A DNA stretch of 64,000 nt, taken from NCBI GenBank assembly GCA_014898425.1, contig RCSZ01000004.1, positions 806,001 to 870,000 on the forward strand, in the 5' to 3' direction. The DNA is from Botryotinia globosa (lineage: Eukaryota > Ascomycota > Leotiomycetes > Helotiales > Sclerotiniaceae). Of the stretch, positions 13,048 through 24,721 are shown one piece after another (position 1 is the first letter of the stretch; every line of letters starts with the position of its first letter). The translations under genes and the position numbers were made by a program. Under the pieces are notes generated by a model. That model did no database searches, was not told the DNA's origin, and saw nothing but the letters and a program-made list of their open reading frames with translations.

Positions 13048-14217
13048 ATGGCCTCAACATCCAATTCCGATGGAGCACCTCCATCCTCTGTCATGGATGC
13101 AGTTCTTGTCCCTTCCAACGAAATGCCAGTCAATGCACAAAAAGTCGAAGAGCTCGACTTTAACAAATTTGCTGGGCGCCCGATAACCGTTGATGATCTA
13201 TTGAGTGGTATGAACAATATGGGCTTCCAAGCAAGTTCCATTGGTGAAGCTGTTCGAATAATTAATGATATGGTACGTTGTTCCTCTCTCATCATTTCTG
13301 CAAAGACCTAACACTACCAGCGTGCATGGCGTGGTCCAGAACCAACAGATCGTACCACCATTTTCCTTGGATATACTTCAAACTTGATTTCAAGTGGACT
13401 TCGTGGCACTCTTCGCTACCTCGCTCAACATCGTCACATTTCTGCAATCGTCACCACTGCCGGTGGTGTCGAAGAAGATATCATTAAATGTCTTGGTCCC
13501 ACCTACATGGGTTCATTCTCTACCCCTGGAGCTGAGCTACGTGCCAAGGGTCAAAACCGTATTGGAAATCTTATTGTTCCCAATAACAACTACTGTGCAT
13601 TTGAAGACTGGGTAATGCCCATTCTCGACACCATGCTTGCTGAGCAAGAGGAATCGAAAAAAGATCCCGACACTGACAATCACATTCACTGGACACCCAG
13701 TAAAATCATCAGAAGATTGGGCAAAGAGATCAACAATGAAGAGTCACTACTTTACTGGGCCTACAAAAATGACATCCCTATTTTCTGCCCGGCACTTACC
13801 GATGGTTCCTTAGGCGATATGCTTTACTTTCACACGTTCAAATCCTCTCCAGCTCAACTCCGTGTGGATCTTGTTGAAGATATTCGCAAGATAAATACTA
13901 TGGCTGTACGAGCCAAGCGAGCAGGGATGATTATTCTAGGTGGAGGTGTAGTCAAACATCACATTGCGAATGCCTGTCTGATGAGAAATGGAGCCGAGAG
14001 CGCAGTCTACATCAATACTGCGCAAGAATTCGATGGGAGTGATGCTGGAGCAAGACCTGATGAAGCAGTTAGTTGGGGAAAAATCAAGGTTGGAGCTGAC
14101 AGTGTTAAGGTTTATGTTGAAGCAACTGCATGTTTCCCACTAATAGTGGCAGGTACCTTTGCAAAGGACCAAGAGAAGAGTTCATCCCAAACAACTTCAA
14201 TACCATCTGAGAATTAA
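13048..14217 (+). CDS. Deoxyhypusine synthase
   Basis: This enzyme transfers the aminobutyl group of spermidine to one lysine of eIF5A, the first step of hypusine synthesis, using NAD, in the cytosol. Two exons, 13048-13272 and 13321-14217, flank a 48-bp intron (GTACGT...CTAACACTACCAG) and give 373 aa, close to the human enzyme (369 aa). Visible hallmarks are the glycine-rich AGMIILGGG segment, the KHH motif at K287-H288, and the catalytic lysine in SWGKI at K329, the same number as the human active-site lysine. [19 protein letters not shown] is near-invariant. The gene looks complete and functional and is divergent from the Snt1-like gene. Confidence 0.97.
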
Positions 14218-15441
14218 GAATAGCATTACGTTTGCAAATTGATACCTCTCCACACCCGTGATTTTATGTAGATAACAGAATGTTTCTTAGTCAAGAATTG
14301 GAGACTGGTGGCCATATCAATTTGGGCTATCATGTTATCCATGCTTACATGATATCCACCCTTGAAAATAATGTATACCAAGACTTTCATCGGTATTTCG
14401 GCAGATAAAATATCATACACAACCCCTTTCGTTTATAAACCCCAACAGTAAATAAAGTAACAGCCATCTTTGGTTGAAAACTTTACTTCCGGGATTTTTT
14501 TACATAGTTCGCGATTTGTACCAACAGGATTGTAAAAAATTAAGTGAGATTTTAAAAACCAAGTCAGAAGTTTCTTTTGGGGGGTTGTTAGAAATTTCCC
14601 TTCTCTTGTATGGTAACTCGTTATTCTTGAGACCATTTATTATTAAAATGGTAATTATGAATGATATGCGATGGTTGAGACACATAAATTTACTATCCAG
14701 CTTTTCGTGCACTGAAGGTGAATCATGATCTTGCTTAGAGAAGAATGAGTTCTCTCATTCATTGCTGGACATGAAGCCAAACACGATAATAGGCTTTTTT
14801 GAAGTCACGCATGGATTCTTTTGCATCTGTAGAAATCTTGAGAAATTGAGATGAAAGGTGGATATTCTTGTTGCTGATTGCGGTGGGATTTCTGTATTCG
14901 GGTGTGGATAATGATTAATTCTAGATGTAGAAGTTCGGGAGATGGGAGCTCAGTGGATAGTAGTGATAAATTTGTATATATTGATGCGAATTATGGTGAG
15001 TATAGAGAAGTCATGGGAAGTTATCGATATAGGCAGGCTTGATGACATCTCTTTTCAGAATAAAGGGGGTATAAGTACAATTTGTTGATCGCACATCGTC
15101 TGAAAATCAAGAGCAGGTAATGAAGAAGCTTCATGCCATAAGAATCAAAGCTTAGAATCACATTTCACCCATCACATCACAATGAAGTCAAAGATTAAGA
15201 ATAATGAGTTAAAAATAACCTACACCACCTGGTTTGCAAACCCCCCATTATCCTTCCATAGACTGACCTAGTCTAACCTAAAAGCCAGACAGAACAAATC
15301 CACAATCAAACTGCGCCACTCGCATAAGCAAGCAAGAAAAAGGAACCCGATCTTCACAATATCCGCCACGTATTAGAACTCTACTACTCTCAACATGCAT
15401 CAACGGCTGACCGGGAAGCAGCACGCTGTATTGTGTATTGA
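14218..15441. other. Intergenic, no gene recognised
   Basis: Follows DHS. Short open frames on both strands lack recognisable domains. No tRNA, TIR pair or long repeat was seen. Confidence 0.4.
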
Positions 15442-15711
15442 GAAGAATCCTGCGTCTCAAGCACCCATGATGTCCGAAAGCTAACCTTGCACATCATATA
15501 GCTTGAGAACACCATCCGCACGTTGCACTGGGAAGAATCCTGCGTCTCAAGCACCAATGATATCCGAAAGCTAGCCTTGCACATCATATAGCTTGAGAAC
15601 ACCATCCACACGCTGCACTGGGAAGAATCCTGCGTCTCAAGCACCAATAATATCCGAAAGCTAGCCTTGCACATCATATACCTTGAGAACACATCACATC
15701 TAACGTGAAGA
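15442..15711. repeat. 90-bp direct tandem repeat, three copies
   Basis: Units start at 15442, 15532 and 15622, each opening with GAAGAATCCTGCGTCTCAAG. They differ by a few substitutions, and the last copy diverges after its first ~70 bp. Because 90 is divisible by three, an open frame on the minus strand (15390-15692) carries a 30-residue repeat, but it has no recognised domain and is probably fortuitous. The array lies about 110 bp beyond the 3' end of the minus-strand gene at 15818-16498, so it could fall in that transcript's 3' region. Confidence 0.85.
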
Positions 15712-15817
15712 CCAACTCATTCAACAGACGCGAGTAAAAAAAAACGTCGCATTTTCCGATCCAATCCACCATAGATCCAAGCTACATTAGCTTAGATCTC
15801 CTTCTCTTTGATGAAGA

Positions 15818-16498
15818 TTATGCTTGGTTTGGCTTGGTTCGGGGAGCGCGGGGTTTTTTCTCCACAGCGGCTAACTCGGCGGGGACTCCCTCGGCTGGTA
15901 GTGGAACGCCCATTGCATCCAATTCGACGTCGAGGCTTTTTCTGACACGAGGCTTGAAAGCTTGTCGCTGATAAATCTGGCGTTCTTCCTCAGCCTTGGC
16001 TTCTCTAGCCGCCTTTTTCTCTTCTGCAGTCAATGGGGTCTTGGCTGCTGGAGCTTTCTGCTTGTTGGCAGGGTTCTTCTGCGCTCTTTGGCGGGGCTTT
16101 TTGGCGAGAGGTCCAGCGGTGGTATTGCTGACATCCTCGGCTCTTCGCTTCCCTTTCGCAACATTGTGCTCGAGTGGTTGAGAGGCGGCTCCTTGACTGG
16201 AGCCGATTTGTGAGTCGCTTGACTCGGTAGGTGTTATAGGTGGCGAGAGTAGATTGGTAGCCTTTGTTGGAATAGGCTCTGGTGTAGGTGATCGATAGGA
16301 GATCGTGTCTTGACAGCTGATTGTATCAGATTCATCATCAGATATCGAGACTTCCTGTCTCTGGCGTGTTTCCTCAATCCAAATAGCCTCAGCATCGGTT
16401 ACAGGTGTTGTCGTCAGCCACAGCAAAATTTCAGCGCCTTCAATAACTTCAGTTGACCTTACGGTCTGGTTAAACTCTGGATCCATTTTTGAAGACAT
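15818..16498 (-). CDS. Small Lys/Ala-rich hypothetical protein, possibly nuclear
   Basis: A single uninterrupted frame encodes 226 aa. It starts with an MSSKMDPE N-terminus and a short hydrophobic-acidic segment containing GAEILLWLTTT (residues 22-32). An acidic Ser/Asp stretch (SISDDESD) and a Ser/Pro/Thr-rich linker follow. The second half is strongly basic, with KRR and KKPRQRAQK clusters that could be nuclear-localisation signals, and a Glu/Lys/Ala helix around TAEEKKAAREAKAEEE. No enzymatic domain is recognised. Codon use and length support a real gene, but this is a judgement. It is isolated, with the 90-bp repeat downstream and a MITE-like hairpin upstream. Function unknown. Confidence 0.6.
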   Translation of the reverse strand: MSSKMDPEFNQTVRSTEVIEGAEILLWLTTTPVTDAEAIWIEETRQRQEVSISDDESDTISCQDTISYRSPTPEPIPTKATNLLSPPITPTESSDSQIGSSQGAASQPLEHNVAKGKRRAEDVSNTTAGPLAKKPRQRAQKNPANKQKAPAAKTPLTAEEKKAAREAKAEEERQIYQRQAFKPRVRKSLDVELDAMGVPLPAEGVPAELAAVEKKPRAPRTKPNQA

Positions 16499-16640
16499 TG
16501 ATGCCTAGTGTTGAATTCGAGGCTCTATAGTACAATAATTGTCAGCCTGTATTCTATATATCAGATAACTCAAGAATGAGACTACAGAATTCATCGATGG
16601 ATAAGGGTATTCTAAAATGTCTGTAGCTACGGGTCCATAT

Positions 16641-16825
16641 AGTGTCCAATAGTCCGGACTGTAGTCCAACAATGAAGATTATCAAATCCTCAAAATCAAT
16701 TAGAACATTCAAACGATTTGAGATGTTGAGTTTGATTGAAACATTGAATCATCTTCAAGCTTTTAATCGCTTGTAGATATTCAAAATCTCTTATTGTTGG
16801 ACTGCAGCCTGGACTATTGGACACT
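16641..16825. mobile_element. MITE-like hairpin element with 33-bp TIRs
   Basis: Positions 16641-16673 and 16793-16825 are inverted copies of one 33-bp sequence beginning AGTGTCCAATAGTCC and ending AGTCCAACAAT. They differ at three sites, all transitions. The 119-bp interior has no coding potential. Outside the TIRs, CCATA occurs on both sides in inverted orientation, so the true ends may lie slightly further out. Size and structure fit a non-autonomous DNA transposon, but no transposase or second copy is in the window. Confidence 0.7.
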
Positions 16826-17293
16826 CTGGCTATGGAGTTAATGATGTACCCGATTTGATCCACCGAACCGGCTAATGAGATACTCTGCGGTGACGGATCA
16901 ATTTGAGACATTTCATCATTATAAAAGCTGAAGACAGTTGAAGAGGGTTCGCTTATCTCAATGATACTGAATAGGAATGAATGTATCAATGCGTTGATAA
17001 GCTCCAATAATTTAATCTTCCAACGAATTTGAGAATTATATGTCTGTAGTTGTTGGATTACAGTGGAGATCTCAACTTCAGTGATAGATAGGAGTAGAAT
17101 CCTGTGCTTTCATTTGAAGACGAGATATATAACCAGCGAGAGTAGATGAAACTGTACTCCTATGACGGAGTCTAGAGGAGTGGGGTAGGATTTGACTACT
17201 TACTTTATAGTGATTCGATTGCTGTTGTGAAAGTAGGTCGTGAAAGTAGAATCGTGTCGTGTCGTGAATTTTAATGATTGGAAAAGAGGAATC

Positions 17294-17309
17294 GGGGGGG
17301 GGGGGGGGG
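17294..17309. repeat. Homopolymer run of 16 G
   Basis: Sixteen consecutive G residues lie in otherwise AT-rich DNA, about 0.8 kb upstream of the minus-strand gene at 15818-16498. The exact length may be affected by sequencing error. Confidence 0.8.
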
Positions 17310-20300
17310 CTTCACGTTTTTATATGGACATGGAAAAAAAGTCTTCCGTACAGTAGATACGTCGATTTCAAGCCGTTAACTCTAGCTCTGTCCATGACTC
17401 CAACATGTGTACTGTAGCGGAAGCTTAATAGTTCTAGTCTCATGTTAGATACCACAGTCTTACCAACTTTTCAATGATCAAGGCCTATCGTATAGGGCTT
17501 CATAGGATGATTAACTCACTATTGTTGCATAATGTCAATTTGTTTGAGAGTAAATCGCTCGATGGTTGGATGAGTATCACATTGCAAATACCAAAGTATG
17601 TAAAATTCGAGCTTTAGGGTTCAGTTGGGATTCATTGTAAAATTCATCTGCTATCTCATGTACCTTCCCCATTGATATTGCAGGTAAATGATCCAAGGAA
17701 ACACAGATGGATATAACCCGACAGCGTATATTATTCTGGCGGTCATTTCCCAACCCCATATTATAGGGCTTGTGTGTTTTGAAACGGATGGGGGATCCCA
17801 ACAGACTCTTGAGTCACTGCGATATACCAATTACATTGCAATCTACTTGGGTACAATTCAAGCTTACTGGACTTTGCTTGGCACTGAGTTATCCCAATCA
17901 TATTCATTTTTCCTCACATTCTGATTGTTGGACTTATCCACCCAGTTTCCATGGTAGTCTGAATGTTTAAGAACGTCATCATTCAACATACGAAATGAAG
18001 TCGAATGATGAGTATTGAAACTGCGAGTCTTAAGCTCATAATTTGGGGAAACAACAGTGATTGGAAAAATCATCTAATTTGAAGACTTTCTCAATCCTAT
18101 GCTTGTCTCGTGTATGATTTCCAGTGCATTTGATTCTACTATAACTAGCATATTCTCACCTCGCAATTGGTAGTCAGTAAATTCAGCAGTCTCTAGGAAA
18201 TACATCCGATGATAGCCATCTCGTTTGTCTGACGATTAAATCTCTTTCGATTACTACACTTCAATTTCTCGTGGAGAGCTAAGTAAAAGAAGTAATAATT
18301 TGACGTTTGAAGACTGATCTCGTGGTGTTTTGGGAGTGACAGTTGAATATCTAGTCTTTAAATAGAAAATGCAAGATGTTCTGGTCGTGGGCGACTACCA
18401 GCTTTGAAGGATATATTTAATTTTTAAAAAAATGAATAAAGTGTATGCCTTCGAAGACTCTAGTCCTTTATGAGCCTTATCCGTCAATAGCCACTTCCAG
18501 AGACATGATGAAGCTAATAAGAATACTAAGAAACTTGATCAGATAATGCGGGGTGCGTGCTAGTCATTGTACTCTTGTCAAAAATCATACAAAAATAGTT
18601 ACGTCAGGAATACGTAGATTCATTCCACATTATCGAATTGCTTAAACCTCAATAATACATTCCAAAGTTTTGAAATAACATTCAACAGTCGAAACAATCT
18701 CAAGAGAATATTTTATCTCGTTTCCGTGGTTGTAAGGACGATTAAATCTCGATTTTGATGTGCCCACGACTAAGCGGAGCCTCCTCGCTAGTGTTGAGTT
18801 TATTTTGACGTCGGTAATCTCGAAAATTCAACCAATCATTCAGCGTCCCCCATAATTCAATTAGACGAACACGTGAATATATTATTTGAGCTAAAATTAG
18901 GTATGGAGGAGAAGGGAGCTGTAGAGACATATGCTTTCCTTTCCGGAAAGAGTTTTCCCATCCATAGAGAGAGGCATTCAATAACTCCAGGATGTTCTCT
19001 TGTATGCCTTTAAACTTCGAAACATCATTTAGAAAGATAGTAAATAAGCTTGGTAAAAGTTCAGGAATTCGATCAATAAATATTCAAACTTTCGGGGATT
19101 TTCCCTTGGGTTTCCAAGTGCACTGAGGGTACACTGTGACTTCCTAAAGTGGCGTACGTAGATAATAGTCTTTGGCAGCCTCTGCAATTTCATGTTGTAT
19201 CCCCAAGTTACAATCATATTGGGGGTGAAAATGTGTGTTCTATCGATTACATTGAGCCACTACAAGTAAATGGAAACAAGTCATCAGATCAACTCTTTGG
19301 CAGATGAATCTTTTAAAGACATCTCTCGTAAAAGACACTTAAATACCAGATGCTATCGAGACCAAGCCCCTACAAATAGAGAATAAGAGCGCCGTATCGA
19401 AATCTCAAAGGACAGGGATTTAGAACATCTTCCTCTATAAACAGAAGGTATATCCCACGAGGTATTAGGAATAGATAGATGACCAAGGATACATAGAATA
19501 ATATAATTGAATTGATAAATAAACGGACCAAAGCAGTACTACAGAGGGTCTTTGAAAGATATTCAACTCTCATACTAAGTTTTGTACAATAGTGTATTCA
19601 TCTTGAGCGAATATGCACACTTGTAGTTCTTACGCTCTTGATAATACCATTTGGTATGCCTCCTACTTTGAATTATCTTCACTTGATTTGAAGCATTACA
19701 CATTATCGCCTTGGATTTCAGATGTGCCGGAATTGCACCATGAATGGCTATAAAGTCGGGACTCCTTCCTCTTTCTGTGGGTTATAAATTTGTTCCACCA
19801 ACTTTACTACGTTTATTATTCGGCAAACAACCTTTCATCATATCAATAGCATCTCGTAGCATGGAATTGGTCATATTAATCTACCTACCTGTATACTACC
19901 TCCACAATATCTCTTCATCGCCATTTGTCTTACCTCCATTCCAAATGCTTACCCCTCGAACTGACGCCATTGAAATTGTTTCCTTGTCTTTTCAAATACA
20001 CTAACCAAAAGATTACTCCTATTTCCAAATAAACGGTTGACCAACAGCGTTGACTGTGTGCCTCAATTCCGGGTCTGACCAACTGTAAAAGATGAATAAC
20101 CACAGCTTGTTCTCGTCGTACTGTTTCGATGCACCCTAGAAGGCTTCTTTATCGCTTTACAACAAACCCTTCCTTTTCACAGCCGCTGCGAGTTCGATGC
20201 GATGATGTTGGAGAAGAGATGATAGTGCGATGAATTCTTTCCACCCGTTCTTCCCACATCTACAAAAGAAATAGAGTCGCCGGCGGTTGTCAGACTGGAT

Positions 20301-23300
20301 CATTTTCCACTGGATCTTCTGAAACATAACGGTGGAACGCGCAGATGCAAAATCTCAGAATGCCAAACCTCATAGATGAGACCCCCTCATGAGTTTGGAA
20401 GCAGCCAGATATTGAGACTTCGACTATCAAAAATAGGCTACGAGATTGCTGTCTTACACATGTCTTAGCAATAATCCTAACATACCACGTATATACCGAG
20501 CCGCACATCTAAGCCCTATATCTTGATCAGGACTCATACATGATCAGGATATGAGAAGCCAATCGATTCTGAAGAGTCCTTCGATCAAGAACCCTGATAG
20601 GTCAGGTTTCGCATGGTGTTGTTCCCAAAGACCGCAAAAGTATACATGCTAACTGGTGAATCATAGACTGTTCTTATATTAGTAGCAGTTTTGTCGAAAA
20701 TTCTTCCATGTTCTTCTCCCACAACAGTTCCTGAGTTGGTACCGACACCAATTACATTTGGGGAAATGGGACTTCGATGTCTTCAATTGGATGTCCGACG
20801 AGCGGAAAACTTTATGACTTTCGGCTTGTAATTGCCACAGATGACTATGGGTCGAGCGGTATATCCCCTTTAAACCAGCTGCACATCTCTTCTGCATTCT
20901 AAAACCATGGTGCTCGGCTCCCTCTTTTGAAAGAAGAGATGAGGAGGAGAGGCTACAAAATAACAGTGAGCTTTGAGAGACGGTAGTGACAGGACAGAAA
21001 TGGAGCAACAGCAGAGTCCCACGTCAAGACGAGAACTTTCAATCTTGACAGGGCAATAAATATAACAGAGGAGTATGGTTAGTAGGCAATCGTTATGGCA
21101 GGCTGATTTGAGCAGCAGGAAGATGGATATGGTGGAATAATGGTATGTGTCAAGCAACTATCATTGCGAGACAATATCTATACCTTAGCAGTGTGATGGC
21201 AGATTTTTAAAGCTGTCGATTGATTATCATCCATGCGAGAACCAACAAGTTCCCATCAATCCTCGCTCAAGTAGGCATACTGACAATCCCAATCTAGATC
21301 CAGTATCGCGTTATTCTGGACACTCAGTACATCCCACATGAAAAGCCCATATAGTAATAATTACTTTAAATGCCACGATTTACTTCCAGAAATGAGATTG
21401 GACATACATTCAGCAACTTCACACATTCACACATTCAATATTACTCGGAATTGACTAAAATATTGGAATCTGATATGGAATAATCATTCTACTCGGGGAT
21501 TAAATCAAGCTTGGAAAACCAACATCTGAATGAGACTGAATATTATACATCAGATTCCCATATTTCAGCACATCTTTGTAAGTATTAGACATGGTAATGT
21601 GAAATGAAGCGAATGCAGGCCACCAATCATCTGTGGAATAGTTGCGAGAAGACTCGATACCAGCCACAATGTTGCTGGTGTAGATCGGTCATTGCTCGAG
21701 CGGGAAGATTCAGCACCTCTCTAGATTCAAATATCTCTCTCGCTCTTGGCTCGGTCTGGACGACTTAATCCCACTCATTAAATTGCGAGACAAGTTTGAT
21801 GTGACTTCGATTTCATGAGGCTCTAGTCCCATCTTTCATAGGTATGTTTTAAGGGTTTTCCTATCCTTCGCTCCCCCCTTGAAACAGCATACCCCTGTCT
21901 TTGTAGCTGTCCAAAGTTGTGGTGACTTTAATTGTAGACTCTTGAAAGTGTGGTATGTCAAACCCTGTGCGCCTCCAGGTCGCAACTCACATATTGAAGC
22001 CTTAGCTCTGCATGGGCTCGAAAGAGAATGACGATTACTAGTTACCATCAACAAGTTAATCGTTTCAGAATCAATCGGTCTAGGATATCATGCCATCGCG
22101 TTATATCTCAGTCAGACTGATATATTCGATATCCCTGCCGCCTTAACTCCCCACCTTAATGCGACAAGACCGTACTTCGTATTCGCTTCCTGTCTTCCAA
22201 CCCCTTTATATTTGTCCATGATCGAATAATATTCGAGTCATGTTCGGTACAGGTACTTCCGTTCGATTTCTAGGTATCGTCTCGTTGGTATGTTCTTGCG
22301 TTCCTCGACTCTGCTTTCATTTACATCCATCTGCTATGACTCCACGACTTCCATTGATGGCCAACCCATGCGATTCTATAATACACCCATTAGCACAATC
22401 ATCAACACACCCCTCTTCCACATTCCTCAACTATATGCAGCATTTTTCTCTGGAAATAAAGACTGCTAATGTGTTATTTAATGTCGTGTATATCATTTTT
22501 GGCAAGAATTTTTTCAACGTGTCTACAGTATCTAGGGCTATTTAAACGATGTGATGTTTAGACACGTAGATATTTAGATATTTATAGGGTATGTTTATAT
22601 AATTTCTACAGTGTCTCGAATAGATCATGTCTATCATACATAATTTGGAGTAAAATTATGCGCTAACAAGTTCACCTTTTTGAAATGTTCATCGAAACAT
22701 GACACCTAGACTTGAGCCTTTAGCCTTTCTGGGTTTCTATTCCCCTTTGAAACTTTGGCACATGTCATCTGGAGGGATACAAGATGTCATTATCATGAGC
22801 TAAGGAGTAGGGACTGAGATCTTTTGACAGATTGCAGATTTTTAAAGTATGGGCTTGAAATTGCTTTATTAGAGGTGTTTAGGTAGTAAGCTAAGAGACG
22901 ACCGGTTTCACACGTGGAGAAAACTTAATATTACATGTAGATACGCAGAAGACTATTATCTGTCGATCCTTTGTATTGGGTAAGATAGAGGCAATGTATG
23001 TATCATTGATAACTGGAAACTGTGAAATTGCGTAAAGGGATTTTCGTACGTGATAGTTAGTTTGTGAGTGAGCAAGCTAATGGATGTGGAAATTTAAACC
23101 GAGTGTGAGGGTTTTGGGGGGGAATTGGTTCCTTGGATGTGTGTGTATGGACGGAAGCTCTTTATTGAGTAATTGATCCAAGTGTCTTGGTTTATGGGAT
23201 ATCTAGGTATTTAGTGTGGATTTGAATATCTGTCTATGCCTACCTAGGTAGGTGGTGTATTTTCACATCCGTAGGAAAGATGGGAAAGATTGTGGAGATG

Positions 23301-23960
23301 ACATGTGTATGGAAGAGCAGAGATTGGATTAATGGGAGAGTAGACGAAGGTTAATTAAAACAGTTAGTGAGGAGTGTAAGGAGTAAGAAAGAAACTCGAA
23401 AATTGGATCTGCATCTGAAAGATAGGGAATTGGAAGCTGAAGTTTAATGACTGTGACATCTTTGTGTCTATGTTCATCTTGTCTCTTGAGGTGAGATGGG
23501 TAAGATCAGACGAAACGCGGGGGATTGCGGTGGATCTGGCAATTCCAGATTTGAGAGAGTATTTCATAGACTTTCTCTAGAAGATTTGCGAAGTTGACGT
23601 TAGCGGTAACCTTAGGTATTAAGTTGTGGTCTTGGAATATCTTCCCACTCATCTCTTTACCCATCTGTCCTCCATGCGTCAAGTATCTCTGATTGGGGAA
23701 GACTCTAGTAATCCCTTTATCATAGAATATGGATCTACTTCTCCCATTTGCTGTTCTAGTATCTATCTTGATACTCTATTACGTTTTGATGTGATATCTC
23801 ATTCTATCAATTCCATCCCTCAGTATTCTACATATTTAGTATCTATCCTCCACTCCTTTGATAATAATTTAATACCACAAAATCAAAATCAAACCCAAAT
23901 TCTTATTCTATATCTTCTACTGGTCCTCTAATCCTATATACCTATCTACCAAGCGACTCT
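17310..23960. other. Gene-poor intergenic region
   Basis: About 6.6 kb with no convincing gene. Open frames are short (60-110 codons), lack domains and do not join across plausible introns. One 14-bp perfect palindrome containing TACCTAGGTA occurs at 23239-23252. Non-coding transcripts cannot be excluded. Confidence 0.45.
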
Positions 23961-23981
23961 AATACTTTTATTATTGCCTCT

Positions 23982-24102
23982 AACAAACTACAAACTACAA
24001 ACTACAAACTACAAATTACAAATTACATCCCCCATATATCATCCATCCATCCATCCATCCATCCATCCATTCATCCATCCATCCATCCATCCATCCATCC
24101 AT
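23982..24102. repeat. AAACTAC and ATCC microsatellites
   Basis: A 7-bp AAACTAC-type repeat at about 23982-24027 is followed by an ATCC tetranucleotide array at about 24037-24102, interrupted by two ATTC variants. It is part of a run of pyrimidine-rich DNA continuing to about 24700, including CATCTACATC-type repeats at 24540-24590. Confidence 0.85.
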
Positions 24103-24721
24103 TCACCCACCACCATAAACATCAATCAATCTCTTACCTCTATACCTAATATTTTAATTCCAATTCTAATCCAATTCCCAAATAAAAATAAACTACCTAT
24201 CCACTACAATCTCACATCACAATCTCACATTACAATCCCACAATCCAACCAACAAAATCCAATAAAATAACAAATCCCCATCCCATCCCATCCCATCTCA
24301 TCCCAGCATACATACCTACCTACACATACAAAAATGCAGCACTTCGCCGCTCGGGGATGAGATTTTTCAGTCAAGATGATTCACAAATAGCTGAGATGTT
24401 ATAAGGTATATTTATTGTAAGATTGGATACTGTATATAATATATGAATATAGATGAATATGATTTATATATGATTTATTTTTCGATTTCGAGAAGGGATG
24501 TCTGGTTGGGTATCTGGTTGATGATTGGGGGATTAGACTATATCCATCTACATCCATCTATATCCATCTACATCCATCTACATCTATATCTACTTACACT
24601 TTCCCATTCCTTTCCCTACCTCCCCTACCTTTCCCCACAATCCCTCACTCCCCATCAATCCATCTACTCACCCATAGCCTCCACCCACCCCCCTTCGCAA
24701 ACCCATCACTCATCTGAATGA

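Noticed and set aside
15442..15711. Regular repeats considered as a CRISPR array
   Set aside because: Units are contiguous 90-bp copies without unique spacers, and the genome is eukaryotic.
19744..20004. 86-codon hydrophobic frame considered as a small membrane protein
   Set aside because: No conserved motif, no neighbouring exon and no clear coding bias.
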